Origin: Allopusillimonas sp048270225
GTDB taxonomy: Bacteria > Pseudomonadota > Gammaproteobacteria > Burkholderiales > Burkholderiaceae_B
Assembly (NCBI GenBank): GCA_048270225.1
Contig: JBLWTG010000006.1
Location: forward strand, 317,034 to 381,033
Reading direction: 5' to 3'
Length of the DNA stretch: 64,000 nt
The notes beneath the pieces were generated by a model. That model was not told where the DNA came from. It did not search any database and saw only the letters and a list, made by a program, of their open reading frames with translations. Below, piece by piece: positions 44,979-53,722 of the stretch (its first letter is position 1; each line of letters starts with the position of its first letter). The position numbers and the translations under genes are program-made.

Positions 44979-45012
44979 GCACCTGGCGCCGTCAACCGAT
45001 GGCGCCAGGTGC
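44979..45012 (-). terminator. Long hairpin after the betaine transporter operon
   Basis: Perfect 12-bp stem (44979-44990 with 45001-45012) and 10-base loop, 14 bases past the permease stop. No T-run; probably a terminator or 3' stabilising structure. Confidence 0.6.
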
Positions 45013-45026
45013 AGAGCCCCGAGCGC

Positions 45027-47105
45027 TCAGATAGCGCCCAGTGCAGCCTTTTTGCGCTTGACCCAGGCGCCGATCAAACGATCTGCCGCAATCCCCAGGA
45101 AGGCAATGCACAAGCCGGCGACCAGGGCCTTGCCGATTTCATTGCCTGACCGCGCTGCATTGATTTCAGCACCCAGATCCTGCGTGCCGATCAATGCGGT
45201 GATGGCAACCATGAACAAGGCCATAAAGATCACCTGGTTCACACCCAGCATGATCTCCGGCAGTGCAATCGGCAGCTCCACCTTGATCAAACGTTGCATT
45301 CGGGTAGCACCTTGCTGCGTGACCGCCTCGACAATCGGCTTCGGTACGCCGCGCAAACCCAAGATGGTGTAGCGGATCATCGGCACCACGGCGAACATCA
45401 GCACCGCGATAATCGCAGACAAATCGCTCACCTTGAACAGCATCACCACAGGGATCAGGTAGATGAACGAAGGAAAGGTCTGCAGGAAATCGCAAACGCC
45501 CGACGCGATACGGGACCAGCCGGCCGTTCGCGACGCCAGCAGCCCGATGAAGAAGCCTGCAATGATGCAAATGACGGCAGCCGTTCCGATCATGTACAGG
45601 GTGGTCATGGTTTCGGGCCAAAGGCCGGTCGCAGCCGGAAACAGAATGAGCAAGCCTGCAATCAGCGCCACAGACCAGCCGCCCAGACGATAACCAATCA
45701 AGACGATCAGCGCGAGAAAGGTCAGCCAGGGAATTGCCTGGAAAAAATTCCGCGTCGGAATCAGGATTTCCATCAACGCGAAATTGCGAAAGGCCTGGAC
45801 CGACTCATATAAGTGCAGGTTGATCCAGTCTATGCCGGCGTTCCAGTATGGCGCAGTCGTGATGCTGTGCTCCTCGGACAGCAGCGCCAGATCCGGCACC
45901 ACGCGTGCAAGCAGAAAGCTCACTACCACGAACGCCAGCGCCAATGCCATATGAGGATGACGCCGCCACCAGGGCAGGCTCGGGTCCACATATGTCGGCT
46001 TTTTCAAGGCATAGGCGCGGCTCAGGCGGTCCAGCACCACGGCAATCACCACAATCGCAATCCCCTGCTCCAGGGCCTCGCCCAGGCGCAGCGACTGCAG
46101 CGAGGTCAGCAATTCGCTGCCCAAACCTGAGGCGCCGATCAGCGCCGCCAGCACGATCATGGCCAGCGTCTGCATAATGCCCTGGTTCAAGCCAACCAGC
46201 AGCACAGAACGCGCAGTCGGCATTTGCACTTTCCACAGCATTTGCCAGCGCGTGCAGCCCATCATCTGGCCGGCCTCAATCACTCCCTGGCTTACGCTGT
46301 TCAGGCCCAGCGCGATACAGCGCGCAACAGGCGGCACCGCGAACAATGCCGTGGCAATCATGGCCGGGACATCGCCCACGCCGTACAGCACCACAATAGG
46401 CACCAGATAGGCAAACGGCGGCATGCTCTGCAGGATATCGAACAGCGGTGTCACGATAGTGCTGAAACGCCGGCTCTTGCTCATCAATACCCCGGCAACC
46501 AGGCCGATCAGGAAAATCATGGGTACGGTTATCAGCACAAGCGAAAACGTCTGCATGGACGCCTGCCAGACGCCAAACAGCGCCAGATAGGTAAAGGCGC
46601 ATGCACCGAGCAGCGCACTGCGCCAGCCGCCCAGCCAATGCCCCAACAGCGCAGCCAGACCCGCCACAGTTATCCAGGGCAGTGCGGGAACGCTTTTGGA
46701 GAAGCCGTCAAAAAATATCGACTCGGACAGACTCAGGGGATATGCCAGCCACGCAGCGATACCGCGCGTCACGTCGCGCGGTGAAAACCCATAAGGTGTT
46801 CCGTCAAAAAACCGCAATCCGTACACCAGCCACTCGAAAAACGAGTCAATCCAGTTTTTGAGCGGGAAAATCCAGTCGGATGGATAATGCGCGACCCAGT
46901 CAAACCGGCTTGCAGCAAACTGGCCCAGCACAATAATCGCCAATGCCGCTATCCAGAACGACATCCACCTGCGGCCTGTGCCGGTGTGGCGGTCAGCATG
47001 TGGCGCTACCGCACCGCCAACTGCGCCAACAGCACCAACAGGCTGTTGCGCGACAGACTCTGCATTGCCCGGGCCGTTATTCATTAAGACTGCGGTATCT
47101 GTCAT
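45027..47105 (-). CDS. proW: Glycine betaine/choline-type ABC permease, tandem-fused
   Basis: 692 residues, about twice a normal ProW. Two homologous membrane halves, each with the EAA-type loop: first VIEAGQMMGCTRWQMLWKVQ, second IVEAVTQQGATRMQRLIKVE. Thus both subunits of the usual homodimer are in one chain. The first 45 residues are Gly/Ala-rich and cytoplasmic. It overlaps proV by 4 bases. ProW is a convenience name; the substrate could be betaine, choline or a related osmolyte. Confidence 0.88.
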   Translation of the reverse strand: MTDTAVLMNNGPGNAESVAQQPVGAVGAVGGAVAPHADRHTGTGRRWMSFWIAALAIIVLGQFAASRFDWVAHYPSDWIFPLKNWIDSFFEWLVYGLRFFDGTPYGFSPRDVTRGIAAWLAYPLSLSESIFFDGFSKSVPALPWITVAGLAALLGHWLGGWRSALLGACAFTYLALFGVWQASMQTFSLVLITVPMIFLIGLVAGVLMSKSRRFSTIVTPLFDILQSMPPFAYLVPIVVLYGVGDVPAMIATALFAVPPVARCIALGLNSVSQGVIEAGQMMGCTRWQMLWKVQMPTARSVLLVGLNQGIMQTLAMIVLAALIGASGLGSELLTSLQSLRLGEALEQGIAIVVIAVVLDRLSRAYALKKPTYVDPSLPWWRRHPHMALALAFVVVSFLLARVVPDLALLSEEHSITTAPYWNAGIDWINLHLYESVQAFRNFALMEILIPTRNFFQAIPWLTFLALIVLIGYRLGGWSVALIAGLLILFPAATGLWPETMTTLYMIGTAAVICIIAGFFIGLLASRTAGWSRIASGVCDFLQTFPSFIYLIPVVMLFKVSDLSAIIAVLMFAVVPMIRYTILGLRGVPKPIVEAVTQQGATRMQRLIKVELPIALPEIMLGVNQVIFMALFMVAITALIGTQDLGAEINAARSGNEIGKALVAGLCIAFLGIAADRLIGAWVKRKKAALGAI

Positions 47106-48130
47106 TGGAACAGCGCCTTTGCCAGCTGCTCGCGGCTTACCTGGCCCACCTGCATGCCGGCGGCGTCAAGCACCGGCAACGCGCGGTCGGCCTCAATAAC
47201 GCGTCGCGCAAATTTTTCCAGCACATCAGTGTTCCTGATCGCATTCTGGTTCCCGGCAAGACTGATATCCCCCGAGCTTGCCGGCACCATGATTTTTTGC
47301 GCGGTGATCAGTTTGGCGCGCGGCGCATGCTGAACAAACTTTTTGACATAGTCATCAGCGGGCGACATCAACAACTCTTCGGCGGTACCGATCTGCGCCA
47401 GACGGCCATCCTTCATGATTGCGATACGATCGCCCAGTCGCACAGCCTCATCAAAATCATGCGTAACGAACACGATTGATTTGTTCAGACGGGACTGCAG
47501 GCTCACAAACTCGTCCTGCATCTCGCGCCGAATCAAGGGATCGAGCGCCGAGAATGGCTCATCAAGAAACCAGACATCGCATTCGCCGATCAGACTGCGT
47601 GCAATCCCGACACGCTGCTGCTGGCCGCCTGACAGCTCGCGTGGAAAATTGTGCTCGCGCCCTTCCAGGCCGACTGTCGCCACCAGCTCCTGCGCCTTGG
47701 CCAGGCGATCAGCCTTCGGCACATTCTGGATCTCGAGCGGAAACGCAATGTTTTCCAGCACGGTACGGTGCGGCAGCAGTCCAAAACTCTGGAATACCAT
47801 GCCCATCTTGCGCCGACGGATATCCGTCAGGCTGCTTCGCGAAGCCTGCAACAGGTCAACGCCATCGAACAATACCTGGCCGGCGTTGGGCTCGACCAGC
47901 CGCGTCAGGCAACGTATCAGCGTGGATTTGCCCGAACCGCTCAGGCCCATGATGACCAGGATCTCACCCGCAAAAACGTCAAAGCTGACATCGCGCACGG
48001 CCGCGATCAGGCCCGCGGACTCCAATGCGGCGTCGCTGGGATTGTGTTGATGTTTATCGAGAAAACCGGTGGCGCCCTTGCCAAACAGCTGCCACAGGTT
48101 CTTGCATGAAATTTTTACCGAATTGCTCAT
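47102..48130 (-). CDS. proV: Glycine betaine/choline-type ABC ATPase
   Basis: 342 residues. Walker A GLSGSGKST, signature LSGGQQQRVGIARSL and Walker B VWFLDEPFSALDP. The ProV-type N-terminus (VKISCKNLWQLFG) is present. The C-terminal part holds a single CBS-like segment (DVLEKFARRVIEADRALPVLD), shorter than the two CBS domains of E. coli ProV. ATG 48130 is chosen; a longer frame to 48169 lacks support. Coupled to the permease gene by a 4-base overlap. Confidence 0.9.
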   Translation of the reverse strand: MSNSVKISCKNLWQLFGKGATGFLDKHQHNPSDAALESAGLIAAVRDVSFDVFAGEILVIMGLSGSGKSTLIRCLTRLVEPNAGQVLFDGVDLLQASRSSLTDIRRRKMGMVFQSFGLLPHRTVLENIAFPLEIQNVPKADRLAKAQELVATVGLEGREHNFPRELSGGQQQRVGIARSLIGECDVWFLDEPFSALDPLIRREMQDEFVSLQSRLNKSIVFVTHDFDEAVRLGDRIAIMKDGRLAQIGTAEELLMSPADDYVKKFVQHAPRAKLITAQKIMVPASSGDISLAGNQNAIRNTDVLEKFARRVIEADRALPVLDAAGMQVGQVSREQLAKALFQ

Positions 48131-48259
48131 AGCCAAACCCGTCAGATAAACGCGCAAACGCGCAGTCACTTTCCGACAGGATCAGCGATACGATGAAATG
48201 GAGGCTGACTCAGAACTAAAACGATGCAGTGTCGGACAAGTGCAGAAACTTAACTGTGT

Positions 48260-48288
48260 GTGGCCGCGCGCAATGGCGCGCAGGCCAC
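48260..48288. repeat. Hairpin between proX and proV
   Basis: 12-bp GC stem with one bulged A (48260-48271 with 48276-48288) and a 4-base loop, 46 bases past the proX stop and 130 bases before proV. No T-run. Such structures after binding-protein genes often raise their expression relative to the carrier genes. Confidence 0.55.
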
Positions 48289-48334
48289 CAGAAATAGCGC
48301 ACGACTGCAGCAGGCAGTCATGCGCGGCCAACTG

Positions 48335-49300
48335 TTACTTGGCGCAGGCGGGCATCCATGCCGCGACCTGTTTCTGATGCTTTTCAATCCACGCGGAAGC
48401 GGCGGCATCATGGCTCATGCCATCGACATCTACCAGCGCAGCAGCCTGATCTATCATCGGGCCTGTGAAATTGATGTTTTTGACCAGCTGGTAGCCGCAG
48501 TTCCATTTCTTTTCAAAGCCCGACCATGCGCCCTTTTTCAGGTAGCCACCCTTGGGCGAGCCGCAGTCGTATGTCTTGTCCGGATTGCTGCCCCATTTCG
48601 GGTCTTCAGTGCAGGCTTTTTCGTACTCAGGGAACTCAACGAACTTGCCCGGGAATGCCGCGCCTACCCAGTTGGGTGCCCAATTGAACAGTACGATAGG
48701 CTCTTTGCGCGCAGCGGCTGACTTCAGCTCGCCGAACAACGCAGCGGCCGAGCCTGCGTTCACCACGGTAAAGTTCAGGTGCAGCGCCTCGATCTTCTCT
48801 TTGTCGTGCTTGATCCAGTCGACGGGACCAGCCAGATAACGCCCCTTGGGAGCGGTCTCAGGCGCAGCGAATTTCTCGGCGCATGCATTCAGCGCCTTCC
48901 AGTCGGGCAGGCCGGGACAAATGTCTTCCATGTAATCCGGATACCACCAGTCTTCGCGCGTGGTAGCGGTGTGGCTACCCAGATCGACCATCCGGCCAGC
49001 CTTGACTTCCTTCATGAAACTGTTGTTCATCGTGCCTTCCCAGATTTCCATCTGCAAATCCAGATCACCCAGTCCCATCGCGGCAAATTGTCCCTGGCTG
49101 TCCGAGGGCACAATCTTGGTTTCGTAGCCGAGTTTCTCAAGCAGTTGTTGCGCAACGCGGGCAAGCACCTTCTGGCTCGACCAGTTATTGTCAACGATCT
49201 TGATCGGGTCGCTTGATTCTGGTGTAAATGCGTGGGCAGGCGCGCCGATAACACTGGCGGCCAGCAGCAGGCTGACACTGAGTTGGTTAACAAGTTTCAA
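48335..49300 (-). CDS. proX: Glycine betaine/choline-type periplasmic binding protein
   Basis: 321 residues, OpuAC fold. Signal peptide ends GAPAHAFT. Aromatic residues likely to cage the quaternary amine are seen in DNNWSSQK, REDWWYPDY and FNWAPNWVG. Four or more mature Cys could form disulfides (CPG, NAC, ACTED, YDCG, WNCG, PACAK). The start is TTG at 49300 with GGAGGG about 9 bases upstream; no ATG or GTG fits. First gene of proX-proV-proW. Confidence 0.9.
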   Translation of the reverse strand: MKLVNQLSVSLLLAASVIGAPAHAFTPESSDPIKIVDNNWSSQKVLARVAQQLLEKLGYETKIVPSDSQGQFAAMGLGDLDLQMEIWEGTMNNSFMKEVKAGRMVDLGSHTATTREDWWYPDYMEDICPGLPDWKALNACAEKFAAPETAPKGRYLAGPVDWIKHDKEKIEALHLNFTVVNAGSAAALFGELKSAAARKEPIVLFNWAPNWVGAAFPGKFVEFPEYEKACTEDPKWGSNPDKTYDCGSPKGGYLKKGAWSGFEKKWNCGYQLVKNINFTGPMIDQAAALVDVDGMSHDAAASAWIEKHQKQVAAWMPACAK

Positions 49301-49916
49301 TGGGATATTCCCTCCATTTTTTATTGAAAACGTGATGAGGACACACTTTCAAGGTTTCGATAAATGGGCCGTTTATGTCAATGCTGACAAGGCCGACCCA
49401 TTGACCGGGAGCGCAGCATTTTGCTGCGCCTCGAGAACCAGAATAGAGCCGTGCATAGGGCACGAATCACTTGGCGCGCACAATGGCACTTGCGCTGGCG
49501 AAAATTCGTCAACGTAGCAAAACCATGCGGTTCAGAATGTCGGATTTACTTCAGACAGATCGGATGGCACTACTTTTCCAGCGTTACCCGCTGCGCAGTT
49601 GACTTATCGCCTCACACGAATTCATCAAGCAGGCATTACTCCGGATACGTGGAGAATGTTGAAAACAACAGTTTGCTGCGTACGCTGCGTTTGACCGGTT
49701 TTGTTAAACCGTATTATTGATACGAACAGATGCATTATAGCGGAATTAGTGGCTTCTTGGGCATTTATCTCGTATTTCAGTCATATGGACCTATCAGCCA
49801 ACGATACAGCCTCCTGCATAGCCCTGCTGCGGTAACGCAGCCTGACTCCCCAGGAACGCCATTTGCTGGCGAGCCCGCTCCTATGCTCAATACATTGCCG
49901 ATAGTTCCTGGCTAAA
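49301..49916. other. 616-base intergenic region between proX and the oxidase cluster
   Basis: Divergent promoter region with no convincing gene. A perfect 8-bp hairpin with a TTT loop is at 49411-49429 and a short inverted repeat CGGTTT-N4-AAACCG at 49696-49711. A 61-codon frame at 49730-49915 lacks a ribosome site and coding character. It must contain promoters for both operons. Confidence 0.75.
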
Positions 49917-50990
49917 GTGAATACGTCCCACACACCATCGTCCGCTCCGGCCTCAAAACCCGTTGTCTTCAAGAAGCAGCGTCGGCCATTGCGCCCTATG
50001 GTCACATGGGTCTTATTACTGCTGTGGCCCGCGCTGGCCAAGGCCGACGCACCGCTGGGCTATTTTCTGCGCGCCGCCGGGCCTGCCGCGCGGCCCAGCC
50101 TGCACCTGGGGTGGAGTGTCGCCGCGTTGAGCCTGGCGGTTATCCTCATCATTATCATCATGCTTGCTGCCGCGCTCATGCGGCGGCGTCCCAAGTCGGA
50201 TCCGCATGCGATCGGCCCGGAAAGCGGCGGCATCAGGTTTCTGTATATCAGCGTCGGCCTGTCCACCCTGGCATTGCTGATCACCCTGGGCTATACACTG
50301 TTCACCCTGTGGGCCATCGCTCACCCGGCCAATACGCCGGCGTTGACCATCAGCGTGACCGCCTATGACTGGTGGTGGAAGGTCGAGTACAACAGTACCG
50401 ATTCCACACAGCGCGTTGTCACGGCAAACGAAATCCACATTCCTGCAGGCGTACCGGTAGAAATCAGACTGCGGAGCGCCGACGTCATCCATTCCTTCTG
50501 GGTGCCGCTGCTTGCCGGCAAAACACAGGCCATTCCAGGCCAAATCAACACACAATGGATACAGGCAGATGAGCCCGGCGTCTACAGCGGCCAGTGCTCG
50601 ACATTCTGCGGCGCACAACATGCTCATATGGCCTTCGAAATCGTCGCGCAATCGCCTGCCGAGTTCGAGGCCTGGCGCGGAGCACAGCATGAGCCAGCGG
50701 GTGCGCCTTCGAATCAGACAACGCGGGCGGGTCAAAAAACATTCATGCAGCGATGCGCAGGATGCCATGCCGTGCGCGGCACCGAAGCGTCAGGCGTTTT
50801 CGCACCCGACCTGACTCACCTGGGCTCGCGCCGCATGATCGCAGCCGGAATGCTGCGCAACACCCCCGACAACGTGCTTGACTGGGTGCAGCATGCGCAA
50901 CAGATCAAACCAGAGGCAATGATGCCCAGCTTTGCGCTGACCAGCCAGCAGGCAGATGAACTGTCTGCCTATCTGACCACACTGCGCTAG
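49917..50990 (+). CDS. coxB: Cytochrome c oxidase subunit II with fused cytochrome c
   Basis: 357 residues. Signal/TM segment (MVTWVLLLLWPALAKA), two membrane helices, a CuA cupredoxin domain (YDWWWKVEY; copper motif CSTFCGAQHAHM) and a C-terminal mono-heme cytochrome c (CAGCH, with a likely Met ligand in MMPSF). The CuA loop reads CxTxC where most oxidases have CxExC. The fusion marks a caa3-type enzyme. The start is GTG at 49917 without a ribosome site; ATG 49998 would give a cleaner signal peptide, so the N-terminus is uncertain. Confidence 0.9.
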   Translation: MNTSHTPSSAPASKPVVFKKQRRPLRPMVTWVLLLLWPALAKADAPLGYFLRAAGPAARPSLHLGWSVAALSLAVILIIIIMLAAALMRRRPKSDPHAIGPESGGIRFLYISVGLSTLALLITLGYTLFTLWAIAHPANTPALTISVTAYDWWWKVEYNSTDSTQRVVTANEIHIPAGVPVEIRLRSADVIHSFWVPLLAGKTQAIPGQINTQWIQADEPGVYSGQCSTFCGAQHAHMAFEIVAQSPAEFEAWRGAQHEPAGAPSNQTTRAGQKTFMQRCAGCHAVRGTEASGVFAPDLTHLGSRRMIAAGMLRNTPDNVLDWVQHAQQIKPEAMMPSFALTSQQADELSAYLTTLR

Positions 50991-51016
50991 CGCGAGACGA
51001 CTGAAGAAGGAACGCC

Positions 51017-53008
51017 ATGGCTGACCGCTCTCCTAACCCGCCGATGTTGCAGCTATCCCGCCGGCCAGAGACCGGCAGTATGCCGCAGGGCTCCGGGCGC
51101 GAACAACGCTTGCGAGACTTATGGGAAGGCAAGGCGGGGTGGCGCGGCTGGATCGCTACGGTCGATCACAAGCGCATCGGCTTGCGGTATATCGTGACGG
51201 CATTTCTGTTTCTTATCATCGGTGGCGTGGAAGCGCTCATCATGCGCGTTCAACTGGCCCAGCCCAATGCGCATGTGCTCACGCCGGAACAGTTCAGCCA
51301 GCTCTTCTCGATGCATGGCATCACCATGATTTTTCTGTACGCCCTGCCCGTGCTGTCCGGCTTTTCAAACTACCTATGGCCGCTGGTGCTGGGAGCTCGG
51401 GACATGGCCTTTCCGCGCCTGAATGCACTGTCGTACTGGGTGTTTCTGTTTGCAGGCATCTTTATGTATGCAAGCTTCCCGCTTGGGCAGGCGCCCAACG
51501 CAGGTTGGTTCAGCTATGTGCCGCTATCCAGCCTGGAATACAACCCTGGCCCCAATATCGATGTCTATGCACTGGGCATGATATTGCTTGGTGTGTCGAC
51601 AACGGTAGGCTCGGCCAACTTCGTCGTAACGCTGCTGCGCATGCGGGCGCCGGGGATGTCCATCAACAGATTGCCCATACTGGTCTGGGGCACCATGACC
51701 GCCTCGGTTGCCAACCTTCTGGCGGTTCCTGCAGTCAGTCTGGCCTTTCTGATGCTGTGGCTGGACAGACAGATAGGCACGCACTTCTTTGACGTTGTGA
51801 ATGATGGCAGGCCTTTGTTGTGGCAACACCTGTTCTGGATGTTCGGCCATCCCTGGGTTTACGTCATCGTCCTGCCGGCGATGGGGATTGTGTCCGATGC
51901 GCTGCCCACATTCTGCCGGCGCCCCATCGTCGGATACGCCGCCGTTGTGATAGCCACGGTCGCGACCATGGTGGTGGGCTTCGGGGTCTGGGTGCATCAT
52001 ATGTTCGCAACCGGCATGTCTCCCCTGGCACTCTCATTCTTTGGCGCGACCAGCACGCTTATCTCAATACCAAGCGCGGTCGCAACCTTCGCATGGATCG
52101 CAACCATCTGGCTGGGTCGCCCGGTATACAGCGTGCCCTTTCTGTTCTTTGTCGGCTTCATACTGTCGTTCGTTATCGGCGGCGTTTCCGGCGTCATGAC
52201 CGCTGCAGTGCCATTTGACCTGCAGCTGACAGGCACCTATTTCGTCGTCGCCCACCTGCACTATGTGCTGCTGGGCATCAACGTGTTTCCTGTGATTGGC
52301 GGCATCTACTACTGGTTTCCCAAGTTCACAGGGAAAATGACAAGCAGAAAGCTCGGCATGCTGGCGTTCTGGGTCACATTCATAGGCTTTAACGTTGGAT
52401 TTTTTCCCATGCATATTTCCGGACTTCTGGGCATGCCGCGCCGTATATATACCTTCTCCGGCGACATGGGGTGGAACACCAGCAATCTGATCACGTCGAT
52501 AGGCTCATTCATCTTTGCGTTCGGCATCCTGATCTTTCTGGCCGACATTTTTCTCAGCCTGCGCCGGGGCAGGCCTGCGGGAGACAACCCATGGGACGCC
52601 CCCACCCTGGAGTGGTCCGTGCCCTCTCCAGCACCCGCCTATAACTTTGCCGTGCTGCCGCATATCGCCAGTCGCCACCCTCTGTGGGAGGAGCGGCTGG
52701 GGCTGGGCCGTCGCTCCACACTGCGTGAGGGCTATCTGCTGGACCAGGGTCGGGAAGCGCTTGGCACGACGCCGCTTCAAGCCCTGCCGGACATCATCCT
52801 GAAGATGCCCGGAGACTCTTATCTTCCATTTTTACTCGGCGTGTCCGGCACATTGATGCTTGTGGCGATACTACTGCACGGCTGGCTTGCCGCTGGACTC
52901 ATGGCAGGCGTCACCACGCTGTTTACCGTGATGTGGCTATGGCCGCAGCGCCTGTTGATCCAGCGCGAACCCCAGCCAGTGCAGGATATCGGAGGCCATC
53001 ATGAGTGA
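51017..53008 (+). CDS. ctaD: Heme-copper oxidase subunit I, variant proton-path residues
   Basis: 663 residues. Metal ligands are present: H100 (low-spin heme), H278 and Y282 (HPWVY, CuB and cross-linked Tyr), H327-H328 (CuB), H413 and H415 (hemes). D-path Asp is present (D129 in ARDMAFPRLN). The Glu of GHPEVY is W280 here and the K-path Lys is A356 (IPSAVATFAW). The C-terminus has two extra hydrophobic segments beyond the 12-helix core. It follows coxB by 26 bases and overlaps subunit III by 8 bases. Confidence 0.92.
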   Translation: MADRSPNPPMLQLSRRPETGSMPQGSGREQRLRDLWEGKAGWRGWIATVDHKRIGLRYIVTAFLFLIIGGVEALIMRVQLAQPNAHVLTPEQFSQLFSMHGITMIFLYALPVLSGFSNYLWPLVLGARDMAFPRLNALSYWVFLFAGIFMYASFPLGQAPNAGWFSYVPLSSLEYNPGPNIDVYALGMILLGVSTTVGSANFVVTLLRMRAPGMSINRLPILVWGTMTASVANLLAVPAVSLAFLMLWLDRQIGTHFFDVVNDGRPLLWQHLFWMFGHPWVYVIVLPAMGIVSDALPTFCRRPIVGYAAVVIATVATMVVGFGVWVHHMFATGMSPLALSFFGATSTLISIPSAVATFAWIATIWLGRPVYSVPFLFFVGFILSFVIGGVSGVMTAAVPFDLQLTGTYFVVAHLHYVLLGINVFPVIGGIYYWFPKFTGKMTSRKLGMLAFWVTFIGFNVGFFPMHISGLLGMPRRIYTFSGDMGWNTSNLITSIGSFIFAFGILIFLADIFLSLRRGRPAGDNPWDAPTLEWSVPSPAPAYNFAVLPHIASRHPLWEERLGLGRRSTLREGYLLDQGREALGTTPLQALPDIILKMPGDSYLPFLLGVSGTLMLVAILLHGWLAAGLMAGVTTLFTVMWLWPQRLLIQREPQPVQDIGGHHE

Positions 53009-53600
53009 GACCGACATCAGCGCCCCGGCATTGCCTGTCGGAAGCGCGGGGAAGCTGTCTAGCGGCTGGTGGGGCATGAAAACGCTCATTCTTACTGAGG
53101 CATCGCTGTTTTCGTATCTGATTTTTTCCTATTTTTATATGGCCTCGCACACAGCGCAGCACTGGCCGCCAGAAGGCATGCCGAAGATCGGCATCGGCGC
53201 ACTGAACACCGCCGTGCTTGTGCTCAGCAGCGTATTTGTTTGGGGGTGTGAGCGACTGGTGCGCCGGCGCCGGTTAAAAATGGCGGTCGCGTCCATGGCA
53301 CTGGGCATTGCGCTGGGACTTGTCTTCGTCGGCATTCAACTGATGGAATGGCATGACCACCCCTATGGCATCACAACGCATCTGTATGGGTCGCTCTACT
53401 TCACCATCACGGGCTTTCACGTGGCACACGTTGTGATCGGCCTGGTGATGCTTGTGCTGCTATTGATCTGGACTGCACTTGGCTACTTCGACGAACACCG
53501 CAGCGCGGCCTTGAGGATAGGCGGGCTTTACTGGCATTTCGTCGATGCCGTCTGGATATTCATTTTCTTCACGCTGTATGTGACACCTTTTCTTTCCTGA
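53001..53600 (+). CDS. ctaE: Heme-copper oxidase subunit III
   Basis: 199 residues, five hydrophobic segments. Conserved features: TEASLFSYLIFSYFY, GFHVAHVVIGL, and YWHFVDAVWIFIFFTLY at the end. Membrane subunit that stabilises subunit I. Shares 8 bases with the end of ctaD, so it is co-translated. Confidence 0.92.
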   Translation: MSETDISAPALPVGSAGKLSSGWWGMKTLILTEASLFSYLIFSYFYMASHTAQHWPPEGMPKIGIGALNTAVLVLSSVFVWGCERLVRRRRLKMAVASMALGIALGLVFVGIQLMEWHDHPYGITTHLYGSLYFTITGFHVAHVVIGLVMLVLLLIWTALGYFDEHRSAALRIGGLYWHFVDAVWIFIFFTLYVTPFLS

Positions 53601-53611
53601 GGTATGAGGCA

Positions 53612-53722
53612 ATGACATCTCCTCGTTCATGCAAGTCCGCTCTTCCTGCACTGCGTCAGACGCGCTGTTCCCTGTGCAGGCAAGGCCAGACCGCAGCACT
53701 GCTGCGCAGGGCGGCTGCATGA
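53612..53722 (+). CDS. Possible 36-residue ORF between ctaE and cytochrome c
   Basis: ATG at 53612, stop TGA overlapping the ATG of the cytochrome gene (ATGA). The product is Arg/Cys-rich (RCSLC) with no membrane segment. The ribosome site GAGG is only 2 bases from the ATG. It may serve to couple translation, or may not be a gene. Confidence 0.25.
   Translation: MTSPRSCKSALPALRQTRCSLCRQGQTAALLRRAAA

Larger units (their letters stand above)
44593..45026. other. 434-base intergenic region upstream of the autotransporter
   Basis: No credible gene on either strand; more A/T-rich than its surroundings. It holds a pair of direct repeats (44745-44776) and a strong hairpin (44979-45012), described separately. 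It should contain the autotransporter promoter. Confidence 0.8.

Noticed and set aside
49730..49915. A 61-codon frame upstream of coxB
   Set aside because: No ribosome site, no domain, unusual composition; it ends just before the coxB start in promoter DNA.
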